A stretch of DNA of 11,113 bases from Alphaproteobacteria bacterium (GTDB taxonomy: Bacteria > Pseudomonadota > Alphaproteobacteria > RF32 > CAG-239). The notes under the pieces were generated by a model, which did no database searches, was not told where the DNA came from, and saw only the letters and a program-made list of their open reading frames with translations. Location: NCBI GenBank assembly GCA_017958895.1, contig JAGDBT010000115.1:1-11113 (forward strand). Reading direction: 5' to 3'. The position numbers and the translations under genes are program-made. Positions 1-6,983 of this stretch are shown piece after piece (positions within the stretch are counted from its first letter, which is position 1; each line of letters opens with the position of its first letter).

Positions 1-232
1 TACTCATCCTTTATGCACTCGACGAACCACTTTCGTTTTAATACATATCGCAAAAACAGCGGATATCCAAGTAAAAAACAAAAATCAAACAAGAACAGAA
101 TAGGGAAAAAAGGCACTATTACATGAAATGCTAAAATAGTAAATAAACCAAATAAACCAAATAAAAAATAATATCACTTATTATTTTCAATGCTAAATAC
201 TTAGTCTTTCTTACTATAATCTCTTCTTCCAT
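1..232 (-). pseudogene. Third tandem copy of small phage membrane protein, frameshifted and truncated by window edge
   Basis: The ATG at 232 follows a good ribosome site (GAGGAACAGAAT) nearly identical to that of the next copy. The first frame reads MEEEIIVRKTKYLALKIISD and then meets a stop at 131-133 after 33 residues. A second frame, open from about 160 down to the window edge, carries the family core: VPFFPILFLFD, GYPLFLRYVLKRKW and then FVECIKD. This matches FP-LFLFD, YP-FL and KWFEC-KD in the two complete copies at 261-593 and 668-991. Joining the two frames needs one extra base, most simply a seventh T in the T6 run (A6 at 163-168 on the plus strand). It is therefore a decayed copy, a phase-variable copy or a sequencing error. 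The C-terminus lies outside the window. Function unknown; location is presumably the inner membrane. Confidence 0.6.
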
Positions 233-260
233 ATTCTGTTCCTCAATTTTGTTTTAATTT

Positions 261-593
261 CTATGGAGCTTGTAATATTTCGTCTGCATAGCATAATATT
301 ACCACAACCAGTGCTAATATTTCCAAAAACAACATAGGTAATAAAATATACTTTATTTGTAAAATTTTATCTTTACAACATTCAAACCATTTCTTTTTTA
401 GTACATATCGTAAAAATATCGGATATACTACAATAAGAGACAAATCAAACAGAAAAAGAACAGGAAAAAGAGGTATAATGAAGTGTAATTCAATTAATGC
501 AATAATTCCTAATGCACATAATGAACTTAACACAAAATCAATGCATTTAAGCAAATACGCTTTTATAGTTTCATTTGTACCTTCTTTCCCCAT
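261..593 (-). CDS. Small multi-span membrane protein, tandem paralogue (copy 2)
   Basis: This 110-aa protein is strongly hydrophobic, with about three predicted membrane segments (roughly residues 16-38, 41-63 and 82-104). A positively charged loop between the second and third contains LKKKWFECCKDK. The ATG at 593 follows AAAGGAACAGAAT. It is a clear paralogue of the gene at 668-991: shared blocks are FP(V/I)LFLFD, YP(I/L)FL, VLK(K/E)KWFEC and KYIL. The frameshifted copy at 1-232 also shares them. The three genes sit head to tail at the end of the late gene block in AT-rich DNA. I do not recognise the family. Small membrane proteins at this place in P22-like phages are often accessory genes such as superinfection exclusion factors, but that is inference from position only. 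Confidence 0.75.
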   Translation of the reverse strand: MGKEGTNETIKAYLLKCIDFVLSSLCALGIIALIELHFIIPLFPVLFLFDLSLIVVYPIFLRYVLKKKWFECCKDKILQIKYILLPMLFLEILALVVVILCYADEILQAP

Positions 594-667
594 ATTCTGT
601 TCCTTTAATTTATTTTACTAATAGTGATATTTTTCCTCGTCCTCATCCTCCTTATAATACATATTTT

Positions 668-991
668 TCAGTTTTCGGAGATTTTTTGCAAAACTGATAA
701 TACTGGATTATAGTAATAGATCATAACACATGTTTCCATAACAAACCACGGAAACAAAATATATTTTACTTTAGCATAGCTATCTTTCGTACACTCAAAC
801 CATTTTTCTTTCAGTACAAAATGTAAAAATAATGGATATCCCATAACAAAGAAAAAGTCAAAGAGAAACAAAATGGGAAAAAAAGGTACATATTTATGGA
901 TTTCAAAAATTATAATTCCTCCCAAACAAATATATGCGAAGATAATATAACCAACTACTTTCCATAATATATTTTTTCTTTTTTTCCCCAT
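668..991 (-). CDS. Small multi-span membrane protein, tandem paralogue (copy 1)
   Basis: This 107-aa hydrophobic protein has about three membrane segments (roughly 10-30, 34-55 and 76-96) and the family signature FPILFLFD, YPLFL, VLKEKWFECTKD. The start at 991 (MGKKRKN) has an AGAGG site six bases upstream, and the gene begins 21 bases after the stop of the 245-aa gene, so it probably shares that transcript. It is the first of three tandem paralogues. The charged KWFEC-KD loop between spans two and three is the best conserved part and is probably the functional surface. The short gap to the next copy (594-667) holds that copy's ribosome site and no convincing gene. Function unknown. Confidence 0.75.
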   Translation of the reverse strand: MGKKRKNILWKVVGYIIFAYICLGGIIIFEIHKYVPFFPILFLFDFFFVMGYPLFLHFVLKEKWFECTKDSYAKVKYILFPWFVMETCVMIYYYNPVLSVLQKISEN

Positions 992-1012
992 ACTCTGCCT
1001 CTTTTTTGGGTT

Positions 1013-1750
1013 TTAGTATTTATCTTTTTTGTTATTGTAAAACATATTTCTTGCTTTGTCAGTAAGAAAATTAAACCCTTGTTTAATAATTTTTTTGCCT
1101 GTAGTTCCTAATCCACGCCCTAATGGTGTTAAATCTGCGCCTAAACCTACGCTGTTAGTAAATCCGTTTACCGCCAGATTAGTCAAAAAATCATCTCCAT
1201 TTTGAGCATATCCGACCGAAGCCATTAATGTATCGGTAAGAGCATTAAAGCCTTTCTGAGCAAGAGTTTCATCTCTTACCAAATGCATCGGTGTATTCAT
1301 TGCCCCTAAAAATTCGCCTCCGCCGTAAATATACGGATGACGTTGCTGCAAATCATTTTGCAATTGTCTTGTGGCATCTCGTCCCATTGTATAATTATCC
1401 GGATTTAGGGTTACCGCCGCTGTTGCCGCACCCATCGCCTCGTCAAAATTACCCAATGTCGTGCCGGTAGCATAACCTACCGCACCGGCTTGCATTGCAT
1501 CGCCCGTATTTTCTGCCCAATTCTTAAGCTTATTCCAAACTGTCGGTTCTTGCGGTTTCGGCATAGTTATTTGCTGCTCTGAACCTGTCGGCATCCGCAA
1601 TTGCATCTCATTATTATTTGTCTGAGATTGTTTCGCCGGATTATATATCTCCGAACTCGGCACTCCGCCATTTGCCCGACCATAAGCTTCAGACTCCGGA
1701 ACACCGCCATAGGCGGCATAACTCGGAACTCTTTTTCCTTTGTAATTCAT
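1013..1750 (-). CDS. Putative internal virion / DNA ejection protein, short form
   Basis: A 245-aa protein. The N-terminus contains three spaced repeats, RVPSYAAY (7-14), GVPESEAY (16-23) and GVPSSEIY (29-36), followed by a Q/N-rich linker to about residue 70. The middle has a Gly/Ala-rich stretch with TLGNFDEAMGAATAAV (about 98-113), then PYIYGGGEFLGA. I associate the pattern 'glycine-rich segment, (F/N)xDE, later GGEFLG' with internal virion or ejection proteins of podovirus-type prophages, which are often much longer. The C-terminus is Gly-rich, then basic (TTGKK, ending NKKDKY). The ATG at 1750 follows AAGGAGAATATAA. It lies just past the terminator at 1763-1796 and ahead of the membrane paralogues. 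Function is inferred from composition and from its position downstream of the tail genes. Confidence 0.5.
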   Translation of the reverse strand: MNYKGKRVPSYAAYGGVPESEAYGRANGGVPSSEIYNPAKQSQTNNNEMQLRMPTGSEQQITMPKPQEPTVWNKLKNWAENTGDAMQAGAVGYATGTTLGNFDEAMGAATAAVTLNPDNYTMGRDATRQLQNDLQQRHPYIYGGGEFLGAMNTPMHLVRDETLAQKGFNALTDTLMASVGYAQNGDDFLTNLAVNGFTNSVGLGADLTPLGRGLGTTGKKIIKQGFNFLTDKARNMFYNNKKDKY

Positions 1751-1762
1751 TTATATTCTCCT

Positions 1763-1796
1763 TAAAAAGACAGGCGATGAGTTTTATCTCATCGCC
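1763..1796 (-). terminator. Intrinsic terminator between the two putative ejection genes
   Basis: Read on the minus strand, a perfect 9-bp stem GGCGATGAG / CTCATCGCC encloses a 6-base loop and is followed by TGTCTTTTT. It starts 9 bases past the stop of the 222-aa gene. Its T tract abuts the ribosome site of the 245-aa gene, so it could attenuate that gene and the membrane paralogues beyond. Confidence 0.7.
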
Positions 1797-1804
1797 CTTG
1801 ATAT

Positions 1805-2473
1805 TTACTTTTTGCCTGCCGTTATCGCACTGGTTACGGAACTTACGATACTACCAAGGTTATTCCAACCCGATTGCTGAGCGGCCGCCTGACGATTTTT
1901 AACGCCGCGTTTCACATCATACAAATTGGAAGCATTCTCATAACCCGATACCGAACCGGCCAACAGAGATTTTATCTGGTCAATATAGCTTTGACGCGCA
2001 TCATTACTGAAATCAGCCACTTTCAAACTGTCAGCCAATGCCTGCGAATAACTGTTCTGACCATTCAAAACACTCTGATAAGCCGCCTGATTTAAAGCCT
2101 CGTTCTGACTGTTTTGCAAATTTCCCGTGGCTCGCAAATAGGCTTCGCTACCGACCGGTATGCCCTGATTGACAAGATTGGTTTGCAAATCACTCATCTG
2201 TTGACGATATTGCGGAACAAGCTTATCAACATAAGACTGATAGGTTGCCTCTTCCGCCCGTTTACGTGCTTCATCGGAATAATCAACCCCAAACTGATAT
2301 TCCGGCAACATATTCAAACCTTTGCTCATATTCAGAGCCTGACTTGTCATATTGTCTTGCGCACGATCATAATTTGACGTGTCGTAATTCTTCAAATAAT
2401 TTATATAGTTATTTTCATAACCGTAAGTTTTTACCGAGCCTGAACCAAAGACTCGTCCGATGGATTTACTCAT
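1805..2473 (-). CDS. Putative minor virion / ejection-type protein
   Basis: A 222-aa soluble protein rich in Asn, Gln, Ser, Tyr and Ala. It is mostly predicted helix, with the segment YQSYVDKLVPQYRQQMSDLQ at about 78-97 and repeated AAYQSVLNGQ-type blocks near 130-150. It has no signal peptide or membrane span. The ATG at 2473 overlaps the end of the GNAT-like gene by 8 bases and uses GGAGAG within that gene. Low-complexity helical proteins downstream of a gp10-like gene in P22-type phages are commonly injected or minor structural proteins (compare the P22 genes 14, 7, 20 and 16 region). I see no lytic transglycosylase motif. The role is inferred from neighbourhood and composition. Confidence 0.5.
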   Translation of the reverse strand: MSKSIGRVFGSGSVKTYGYENNYINYLKNYDTSNYDRAQDNMTSQALNMSKGLNMLPEYQFGVDYSDEARKRAEEATYQSYVDKLVPQYRQQMSDLQTNLVNQGIPVGSEAYLRATGNLQNSQNEALNQAAYQSVLNGQNSYSQALADSLKVADFSNDARQSYIDQIKSLLAGSVSGYENASNLYDVKRGVKNRQAAAQQSGWNNLGSIVSSVTSAITAGKK

Positions 2474-2909
2474 TTTTCTCTCCTAAAAAATTAAACCACG
2501 GACACTCCTCGCGGAGCATCCCTAAAATATGGCAATTTTCACCGTTTTCCCGATAATGACGCAACAATCCTTCCTTTTTAAAGCCCAGACGTTGCACAAA
2601 GTCCAAACAATGACTATTGCTCTCACTCACCAAAAGATTTATGCGACGACAATCAAGATATTCAAATGCCACCGCAAACATGCGGCGCAACGTAATACGG
2701 TTGCACCAATGCTTGTCGCAGGAATAAATGGTCCACCACACATCACGATGCGGTGTGTAATCATGAAAAATCAAGCCGCCGACCATGCGATTGTTATAGG
2801 CAAAGCCGAAAGTTATATTTTCCCCCAGCCATTCGCTGTTTTCATTTAATCCGCGACAAACCCACCTGGAAATATCACCGCTTATATCCGGCAAAATTTC
2901 ATAACTCAT
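2466..2909 (-). CDS. GNAT-like acetyltransferase within the tail module
   Basis: A 147-aa protein with a GNAT-like layout: a strand at 33-37, strand GGLIFHDY (44-51), VWWTIYS (57-63), a helix NRITLRRMFAVAFEYL (70-85), strand RRINLLVSE (88-96), then the C-terminal signature ESNSHCLDFVQRLGFKKEGLLR (96-117 region) typical of the family. The canonical acetyl-CoA loop (Q/R-x-x-G-x-G/A) is not obvious where expected (CNRITLRR), so catalytic activity is uncertain. The start ATG overlaps the stop of the gp10-like gene as ATGA, implying translational coupling, and the next gene overlaps its end. I recall similar GNAT-like proteins in podovirus-type prophage tail modules with no settled role. It may modify a virion or host protein, or be a structural use of the fold. 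Confidence 0.75.
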   Translation of the reverse strand: MSYEILPDISGDISRWVCRGLNENSEWLGENITFGFAYNNRMVGGLIFHDYTPHRDVWWTIYSCDKHWCNRITLRRMFAVAFEYLDCRRINLLVSESNSHCLDFVQRLGFKKEGLLRHYRENGENCHILGMLREECPWFNFLGEKNE

Positions 2910-4465
2910 AATATGCCCACTCCCGTTTCATAGCGAATACCCGTTTCATACCATTCAATACTGTTGCCTTTGGTTTTGGTTTTAAAAACTATTCCGGCCT
3001 TATAACCGACCGAAGAATTGGCAATCCACTGACTGCGCAATACCGAACTGCCGGAACTCTCCCATTTGGTGCCGCTGTATTTGATAAACGACGACCATTT
3101 GCACGTATTCCATCTGGTAACTCCGCTTTGTCCGATGTTTTCTTCATAATCAACCTGACGTTGCTCCATATCCATGTTGGTATAAATAACCAAAGAATAT
3201 GCCGATAAAGACTTAGTCCGCGGGTTAAGTAACTGTATTTTCTTCAAATATTCGGTTCCCAATGAAGAATAGGCTTGTTCAACCACTCCGCTAATCGGAG
3301 TTCCGTTGTCCGAATACCCTTCATCAAACAGAAAAACTCCGTTGCTTGAACCGAAATACAAACGGGTTTCATATTCTCCCCAACAGAATGAACGGATACC
3401 CGTAAAGCGACACCAAGCGCCGTTATTAATGCAAATAACATGCTGCTCAAACTGATTGGCCACCGGAATATTGAATATTCCCAAGTTTCCGCGACTGTAA
3501 ATAATTCCCTGCCATCCTGAACGTCCGGAATATCTTTGCGTTCGATCCAAAACCAACCCTCTTATTGTATCACTGAATGCCAATTGTGAAGCATTGGCTT
3601 TATCGGCCGGCAAGGCCGTGGAGAGAGGAAGATAACCGTCTTCGGTAATAATTACCACATCACCCTGATAAGCAATTGTGCAATTATAACCTATCGGTCG
3701 GCTGATTTTGTATGAACCGCGCAACTTCCAATCTTCGGCATCGTTTATATCCGAACCGGAATAAACCAATGCTTCACCTTCGGAGGTAATAAAAACCGTT
3801 AAGTCGTCTATGCCTTGTCCGCCATCTTGAGTCCAGTTGGCAACCGCCACCAAACGACCGCCGAAACGACTGACTTGCGCCAAATCAAAACAACTTAAAG
3901 TGCCGGAAATATTGCCGGCATCTTCCGGATACCAAACTTTCAGACTGTTTTTTTCAACAAACCACAGCCTTTGCTTTGAAACACTGACATTAACAATATT
4001 TTCTTCCGTCAATCCTTCGGCACTGAAACCCCATGCTCCGAAATGTTCATCATTATTTTCATCAACATAATAAACCAGAGGAGCATCAACTCCGTTAACA
4101 AAATACATATAATTTTTGTATTGAGCCGTACGACAATCACTGTTTGTAAGGCTTATATTATCATATTCATAAACATCGCTTTTGTTGCTGATATTAAAAA
4201 CCTTTCCGCCGGCTATGGCAAAAAAAGCCGAATTCCGACCGGCATTATAAGCTGCCAAAGTTTTCACATCACCGTTCAAAACAACATAACTCTGATAACC
4301 TTTGCGCAAAACGACTTTGTTTTCTCGCGGAATATAATTATCCATTGTAACGGCATAAGTTTCGCCCATATCCGCCACTCCGTCGCGGCAATTCAATCCC
4401 TTAACCGGAGCCGGCAAAGTATATGACACGGACCTATTTGTCCGATTGATTAAACGTGACTGCAT
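2906..4465 (-). CDS. P22 gp10-like packaged-DNA / tail stabilisation protein
   Basis: A 519-aa beta-rich protein. The N-terminus has the pattern LPAPVKGLNCRDGVADM followed by VTMDNYIPRENKVVLRKGY (about 17-57), typical of gp10-like tail hub proteins that close the head and connect to the tail. Repeated short beta blocks follow, such as AYNAGRNSAFFAIAGGKVFN, DLTVFITSEGEALVYSG, DVVIITEDGYLPLS and ETRLYFGSSNGVFLFDEG, consistent with a propeller-like body. Length is close to P22 gp10 (about 470 aa). The start at 4465 is preceded by GGGAG nine bases upstream and lies inside the gp4-like gene (32-base overlap). Its position directly after a gp4-like adaptor matches the P22 gene order 4-10. Confidence 0.78.
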   Translation of the reverse strand: MQSRLINRTNRSVSYTLPAPVKGLNCRDGVADMGETYAVTMDNYIPRENKVVLRKGYQSYVVLNGDVKTLAAYNAGRNSAFFAIAGGKVFNISNKSDVYEYDNISLTNSDCRTAQYKNYMYFVNGVDAPLVYYVDENNDEHFGAWGFSAEGLTEENIVNVSVSKQRLWFVEKNSLKVWYPEDAGNISGTLSCFDLAQVSRFGGRLVAVANWTQDGGQGIDDLTVFITSEGEALVYSGSDINDAEDWKLRGSYKISRPIGYNCTIAYQGDVVIITEDGYLPLSTALPADKANASQLAFSDTIRGLVLDRTQRYSGRSGWQGIIYSRGNLGIFNIPVANQFEQHVICINNGAWCRFTGIRSFCWGEYETRLYFGSSNGVFLFDEGYSDNGTPISGVVEQAYSSLGTEYLKKIQLLNPRTKSLSAYSLVIYTNMDMEQRQVDYEENIGQSGVTRWNTCKWSSFIKYSGTKWESSGSSVLRSQWIANSSVGYKAGIVFKTKTKGNSIEWYETGIRYETGVGIL

Positions 4466-5150
4466 TGACTGTTACTCCCTCTTGCAAAACCTCATCGTGA
4501 GCCAACAAAATGTTTTCGGAAGCCAAACCGGCACCGTAACGTTTTTTAAGCTCCTGCTCATATTCGTCGAATTCTTCCGTATAATCCAAACCGCTCCGTT
4601 TCAGCCAACGCCATAAAATTCCCAATTTCACCACATATTCATCAAATATCGGCACATCGGTATTGGCCGTAAGCGTGTTTTTTTCCTCAAAGGTGTTGAA
4701 ATCCCAAACAATATTGTTGCTTCGATATTGAAAAACGATACAAACATTCATCGGCGGTTCATTGAGCAATATCAACATGCCGTTTTGCAACTTGAACTTC
4801 AGTTCACAACCGGCACTGTAAAAATATTTATCCCGCATCCACTGTTCGGGGGTTATGGCGCCGATAATTCTCTCTTGAGTGTCTTTAATAAAAATTGTGT
4901 TGTTTATCAGGCTGTAAAAGTCCGGAATAATATCGCTTAACGGATATTGTTTTTTGCCTCTGATGGTTCTTATACAACCCACTTTTACCAATTCCTGCCA
5001 ATCACCGTAACGCAGCAAACTGTCCAAACATGATTTTGCCACGCTTAAAAATATGCTGTCTTGCTGACTTGAAGAATTGAATAAATCATTAGGTCTTTTT
5101 ACCGCCGCCAAATCGGCAACTTCGCGACAGATTTCTAAAATTGTTTTCAT
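4434..5150 (-). CDS. P22 gp4-like head-to-tail adaptor (tail accessory factor)
   Basis: A 238-aa protein. The N-terminal helix (MKTILEICREVADLAAVKRP) leads into FLSVAKSCLDSLLRYGDWQELVK (34-56), then a beta region with YPLSDIIPDFYSL (69-81) and NGMLILLNEPP (123-133). The C-terminal hallmark ANTDVPIFDEYVVKLGILWRW (162-182) is followed by KRSGLDYTEEFDEYEQELKK. I recognise this (D)-(E/V)P-x-x-(P/F)-(E/D) then GxxWRWLKxxGLDY pattern from phage adaptor proteins of the P22 gp4 type, which attach below the portal and receive gp10. It is longer than P22 gp4 (166 aa). The start overlaps the preceding stop as ATGA. The context is odd because the portal it should bind is not found in this window. Confidence 0.72.
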   Translation of the reverse strand: MKTILEICREVADLAAVKRPNDLFNSSSQQDSIFLSVAKSCLDSLLRYGDWQELVKVGCIRTIRGKKQYPLSDIIPDFYSLINNTIFIKDTQERIIGAITPEQWMRDKYFYSAGCELKFKLQNGMLILLNEPPMNVCIVFQYRSNNIVWDFNTFEEKNTLTANTDVPIFDEYVVKLGILWRWLKRSGLDYTEEFDEYEQELKKRYGAGLASENILLAHDEVLQEGVTVNAVTFNQSDK

Positions 5151-5746
5151 GCCGCCTCTCCCTTCTTTTTGCTCTTTCTTGTTAATGTTTTACTTTTTGA
5201 TAACTCGCTAATTTTTTGTTTTAACATTAAATTTTCATTTTTAAGATTTTCTATTTCATCTTTATATTGCTGTTCTTTTTCCAAAAAATCAGCCACCGCC
5301 GTATTGTTTTTAGCTCGCTTTATAAAAGCTTCCGCCAACCGCTTTTCATGCGTTAATCCCAAGGACAATGCTTTGTTTTCATCAAGTTTGGCTAAGTCCT
5401 CAACCGTAAAGATACCTCTGCTTTCACAAGTGGCTATTTCAGCGGCATTTAAAAAGGCAAACTGATTTAACGGTGTGCCGTTTTTAATTTTTTCTTTTGC
5501 CAGTTTATACAAGGCATATTCTTTAGGAAAACGTCTGATTTTTTCTGTTGTAGCCGGTTGATTGAAGACTTCGGTATTGTTATCTTTCAAACGGATTTCC
5601 ACATAAGTAACATTTTTGAAAACGGGTAATCCTTCCGATGAAAGATTTTCGGTTTTGACTGCCTTATCATAAAATCGCGCCGCTACATTGCGTTCATCAT
5701 TCAAATTATCGGCAACCTGCCGAAATAATGCAAAATCTATATCCAT
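5147..5746 (-). CDS. Conserved phage head/neck-associated protein with C-terminal coiled coil
   Basis: A 199-aa protein. Residues 1-125 match a pattern I recall from many alphaproteobacterial and related podoviral genomes: YVEIRLKDNNTEVFNQPATT (48-67), RRFPKEYALYKLAKE (71-85), GTPLNQFAFLNAAEIA (90-105), then GIFTVEDLAKLDE (111-123), a small helical module. Residues 150-190 form a charged heptad-like coiled coil (DFLEKEQQYKDEIENLKNEN and onward), ending in a basic tail KSKTLTRKSKKKGEAA. The start at 5746 has AAAGGAC upstream. It lies between the major capsid gene and the gp4-like adaptor, and its last bases overlap the next start. Molecular role unknown; a head-decoration, neck or assembly role is likely from position. 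Confidence 0.65.
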   Translation of the reverse strand: MDIDFALFRQVADNLNDERNVAARFYDKAVKTENLSSEGLPVFKNVTYVEIRLKDNNTEVFNQPATTEKIRRFPKEYALYKLAKEKIKNGTPLNQFAFLNAAEIATCESRGIFTVEDLAKLDENKALSLGLTHEKRLAEAFIKRAKNNTAVADFLEKEQQYKDEIENLKNENLMLKQKISELSKSKTLTRKSKKKGEAA

Positions 5747-5801
5747 TGCTTGTCCTTTCAGTTAAACTTTAATATATTTATTTAATTTATTGATAAAAAA
5801 G

Positions 5802-5828
5802 AAAAAGGCAGATTTAATCTGCCTTTTT
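5802..5828 (-). terminator. Intrinsic terminator downstream of the major capsid gene
   Basis: Stem GGCAGA / TCTGCC with loop TTTAA, flanked by A5 and T5, so the structure is symmetric and could act in both directions. On the minus strand it lies just past the capsid stop and before the 199-aa gene. A terminator after the most highly expressed virion gene would lower expression of the neck and tail genes. Confidence 0.75.
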
Positions 5829-5849
5829 CTTAAAGCTTGTAACTACGAA

Positions 5850-6962
5850 TTAGTTACCACCCTCTTGAGAACCGCCTTCATCAGAACCGCCTTCATCGGA
5901 GCCTCCGTTCGTACCGCCGGTTTCTGTACTACCGGCTTCAGTGCTACCGGTTTCCGTGCTACCTTCATTTGTAACATCAGAACCGCCGTTACTTTCTTCA
6001 GCAACCGTTTTGATTAAAACACCTTGCAGAGCTGCATTACTCATGGTCAAGTTACCGGCCCAACCGATAATACGATATAAAGCATCCTGATTTACGGCCA
6101 TTCTGTCACCACCGATAATTTTCATATCACGATCTTTGTGAGTGCGCAGATAAATGTAATCCGTATTCAGGAAATACATGTGATTTTCCGGACAATATCC
6201 GCCCTGACCGCCGTCATAAATTACATCGGCACCTTTGAACTTTAAGCTGGTAAAACCGGCATCTGCCATCTTCGGATCAGAAAAGCGCTGTAAATCCATT
6301 AATGAAGAATCATAAATGGAATACAAAGTATCGTCACAAACGATTAAATCCGGTTTATCACCGCCTCGCGAGCACTTATAATACAGCTTATTCATTTTTT
6401 CCGTAATATTGCTCTTGGTTATATCACCGCTGACGGATTGGTTGCGCCAAAATTCGTTACCGGTAGTGGCACGATTTATACCGCCCACGGTTCCGGAAGT
6501 AGGATCATCAGCTACCAATAAAGCCAAACCGCCGATTTCCTTACCCGATGAGCCGGTACCGTCGCCATAAACGGCGGCTGACATTTTGTTTACCAAGGTT
6601 TTTTCGGCATTACTGACTCTTTTTTCCAACAAGTCCATTATTTGCTCATTACCGCTGTTCATAAGCAATTCTTCGCCGGAAATAGCCACCGGAACCGCAC
6701 AAAGTTTCAAGGCATATTCGGCCGCCGTAAACAACTGTTTAGGTTGATAAGAAATGGTATCATATCCGTTATACCAAACCAAATCTCCCTCTCCGTACTC
6801 CAATTCTTCCAAAATTTTGGAACCGCCGCTAATCGGACGCATTTTACCTTTTTCCTTTAAGCGGCTCAAAAGAGCACTGTTTTTTGACATATTGTCGTGC
6901 AAATACTTACTGCGACTTGCCAAAGTTGTTGTAAAAACATCATTAAAATTTTGATTAACCAT
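5850..6962 (-). CDS. Major capsid protein with acidic low-complexity C-terminal tail
   Basis: A 370-aa protein following the scaffold gene, as expected for a coat protein. The N-terminus (VNQNFNDVFTTTLASRSKYL) precedes ISGGSKILEELEYGEGDLVW (44-63), YDTISYQPKQLFTAAEYALK (68-87), and a long helix with GNEQIMDLLEKRVSNAEKTL. Further on are GDGTGSSGKEIGGL and a C-terminal domain with DLIVCDDTLYSIYD, MYFLNTDYIYLRTH and LYRIIGWAGNLTMSNAALQG. I read this as an HK97-fold major capsid protein of podovirus-type prophages, but the fold is not proved here. Residues 320-370 are a tail almost wholly of Gly, Ser, Thr, Glu, Asn and Asp in short repeats (GSTE(T/A), GGSDE), unlike the ordered core. The ATG at 6962 follows AAAGGAAAG. 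Expect an assembled shell around the scaffold. Confidence 0.82.
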   Translation of the reverse strand: MVNQNFNDVFTTTLASRSKYLHDNMSKNSALLSRLKEKGKMRPISGGSKILEELEYGEGDLVWYNGYDTISYQPKQLFTAAEYALKLCAVPVAISGEELLMNSGNEQIMDLLEKRVSNAEKTLVNKMSAAVYGDGTGSSGKEIGGLALLVADDPTSGTVGGINRATTGNEFWRNQSVSGDITKSNITEKMNKLYYKCSRGGDKPDLIVCDDTLYSIYDSSLMDLQRFSDPKMADAGFTSLKFKGADVIYDGGQGGYCPENHMYFLNTDYIYLRTHKDRDMKIIGGDRMAVNQDALYRIIGWAGNLTMSNAALQGVLIKTVAEESNGGSDVTNEGSTETGSTEAGSTETGGTNGGSDEGGSDEGGSQEGGN

Positions 6963-6983
6963 ATTTCTTTCCTTTATTAAAAA

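Noticed and set aside
618..662. 14-aa acidic mini-ORF (MYYKEDEDEEKYHY) between two membrane-protein paralogues.
   Set aside because: No ribosome site precedes its ATG; the AAGGAGG it contains is not followed by a longer frame. Too short to support.
3244..3450. 68-codon minus-strand frame inside the gp10-like gene.
   Set aside because: It is a different-frame shadow of a long, coherent coding sequence and has no independent start signal.
1618..4426. Several plus-strand open frames of 60-127 codons opposite the tail and ejection genes.
   Set aside because: They lie antisense to well-supported minus-strand genes, lack ribosome sites and show no recognisable motifs.
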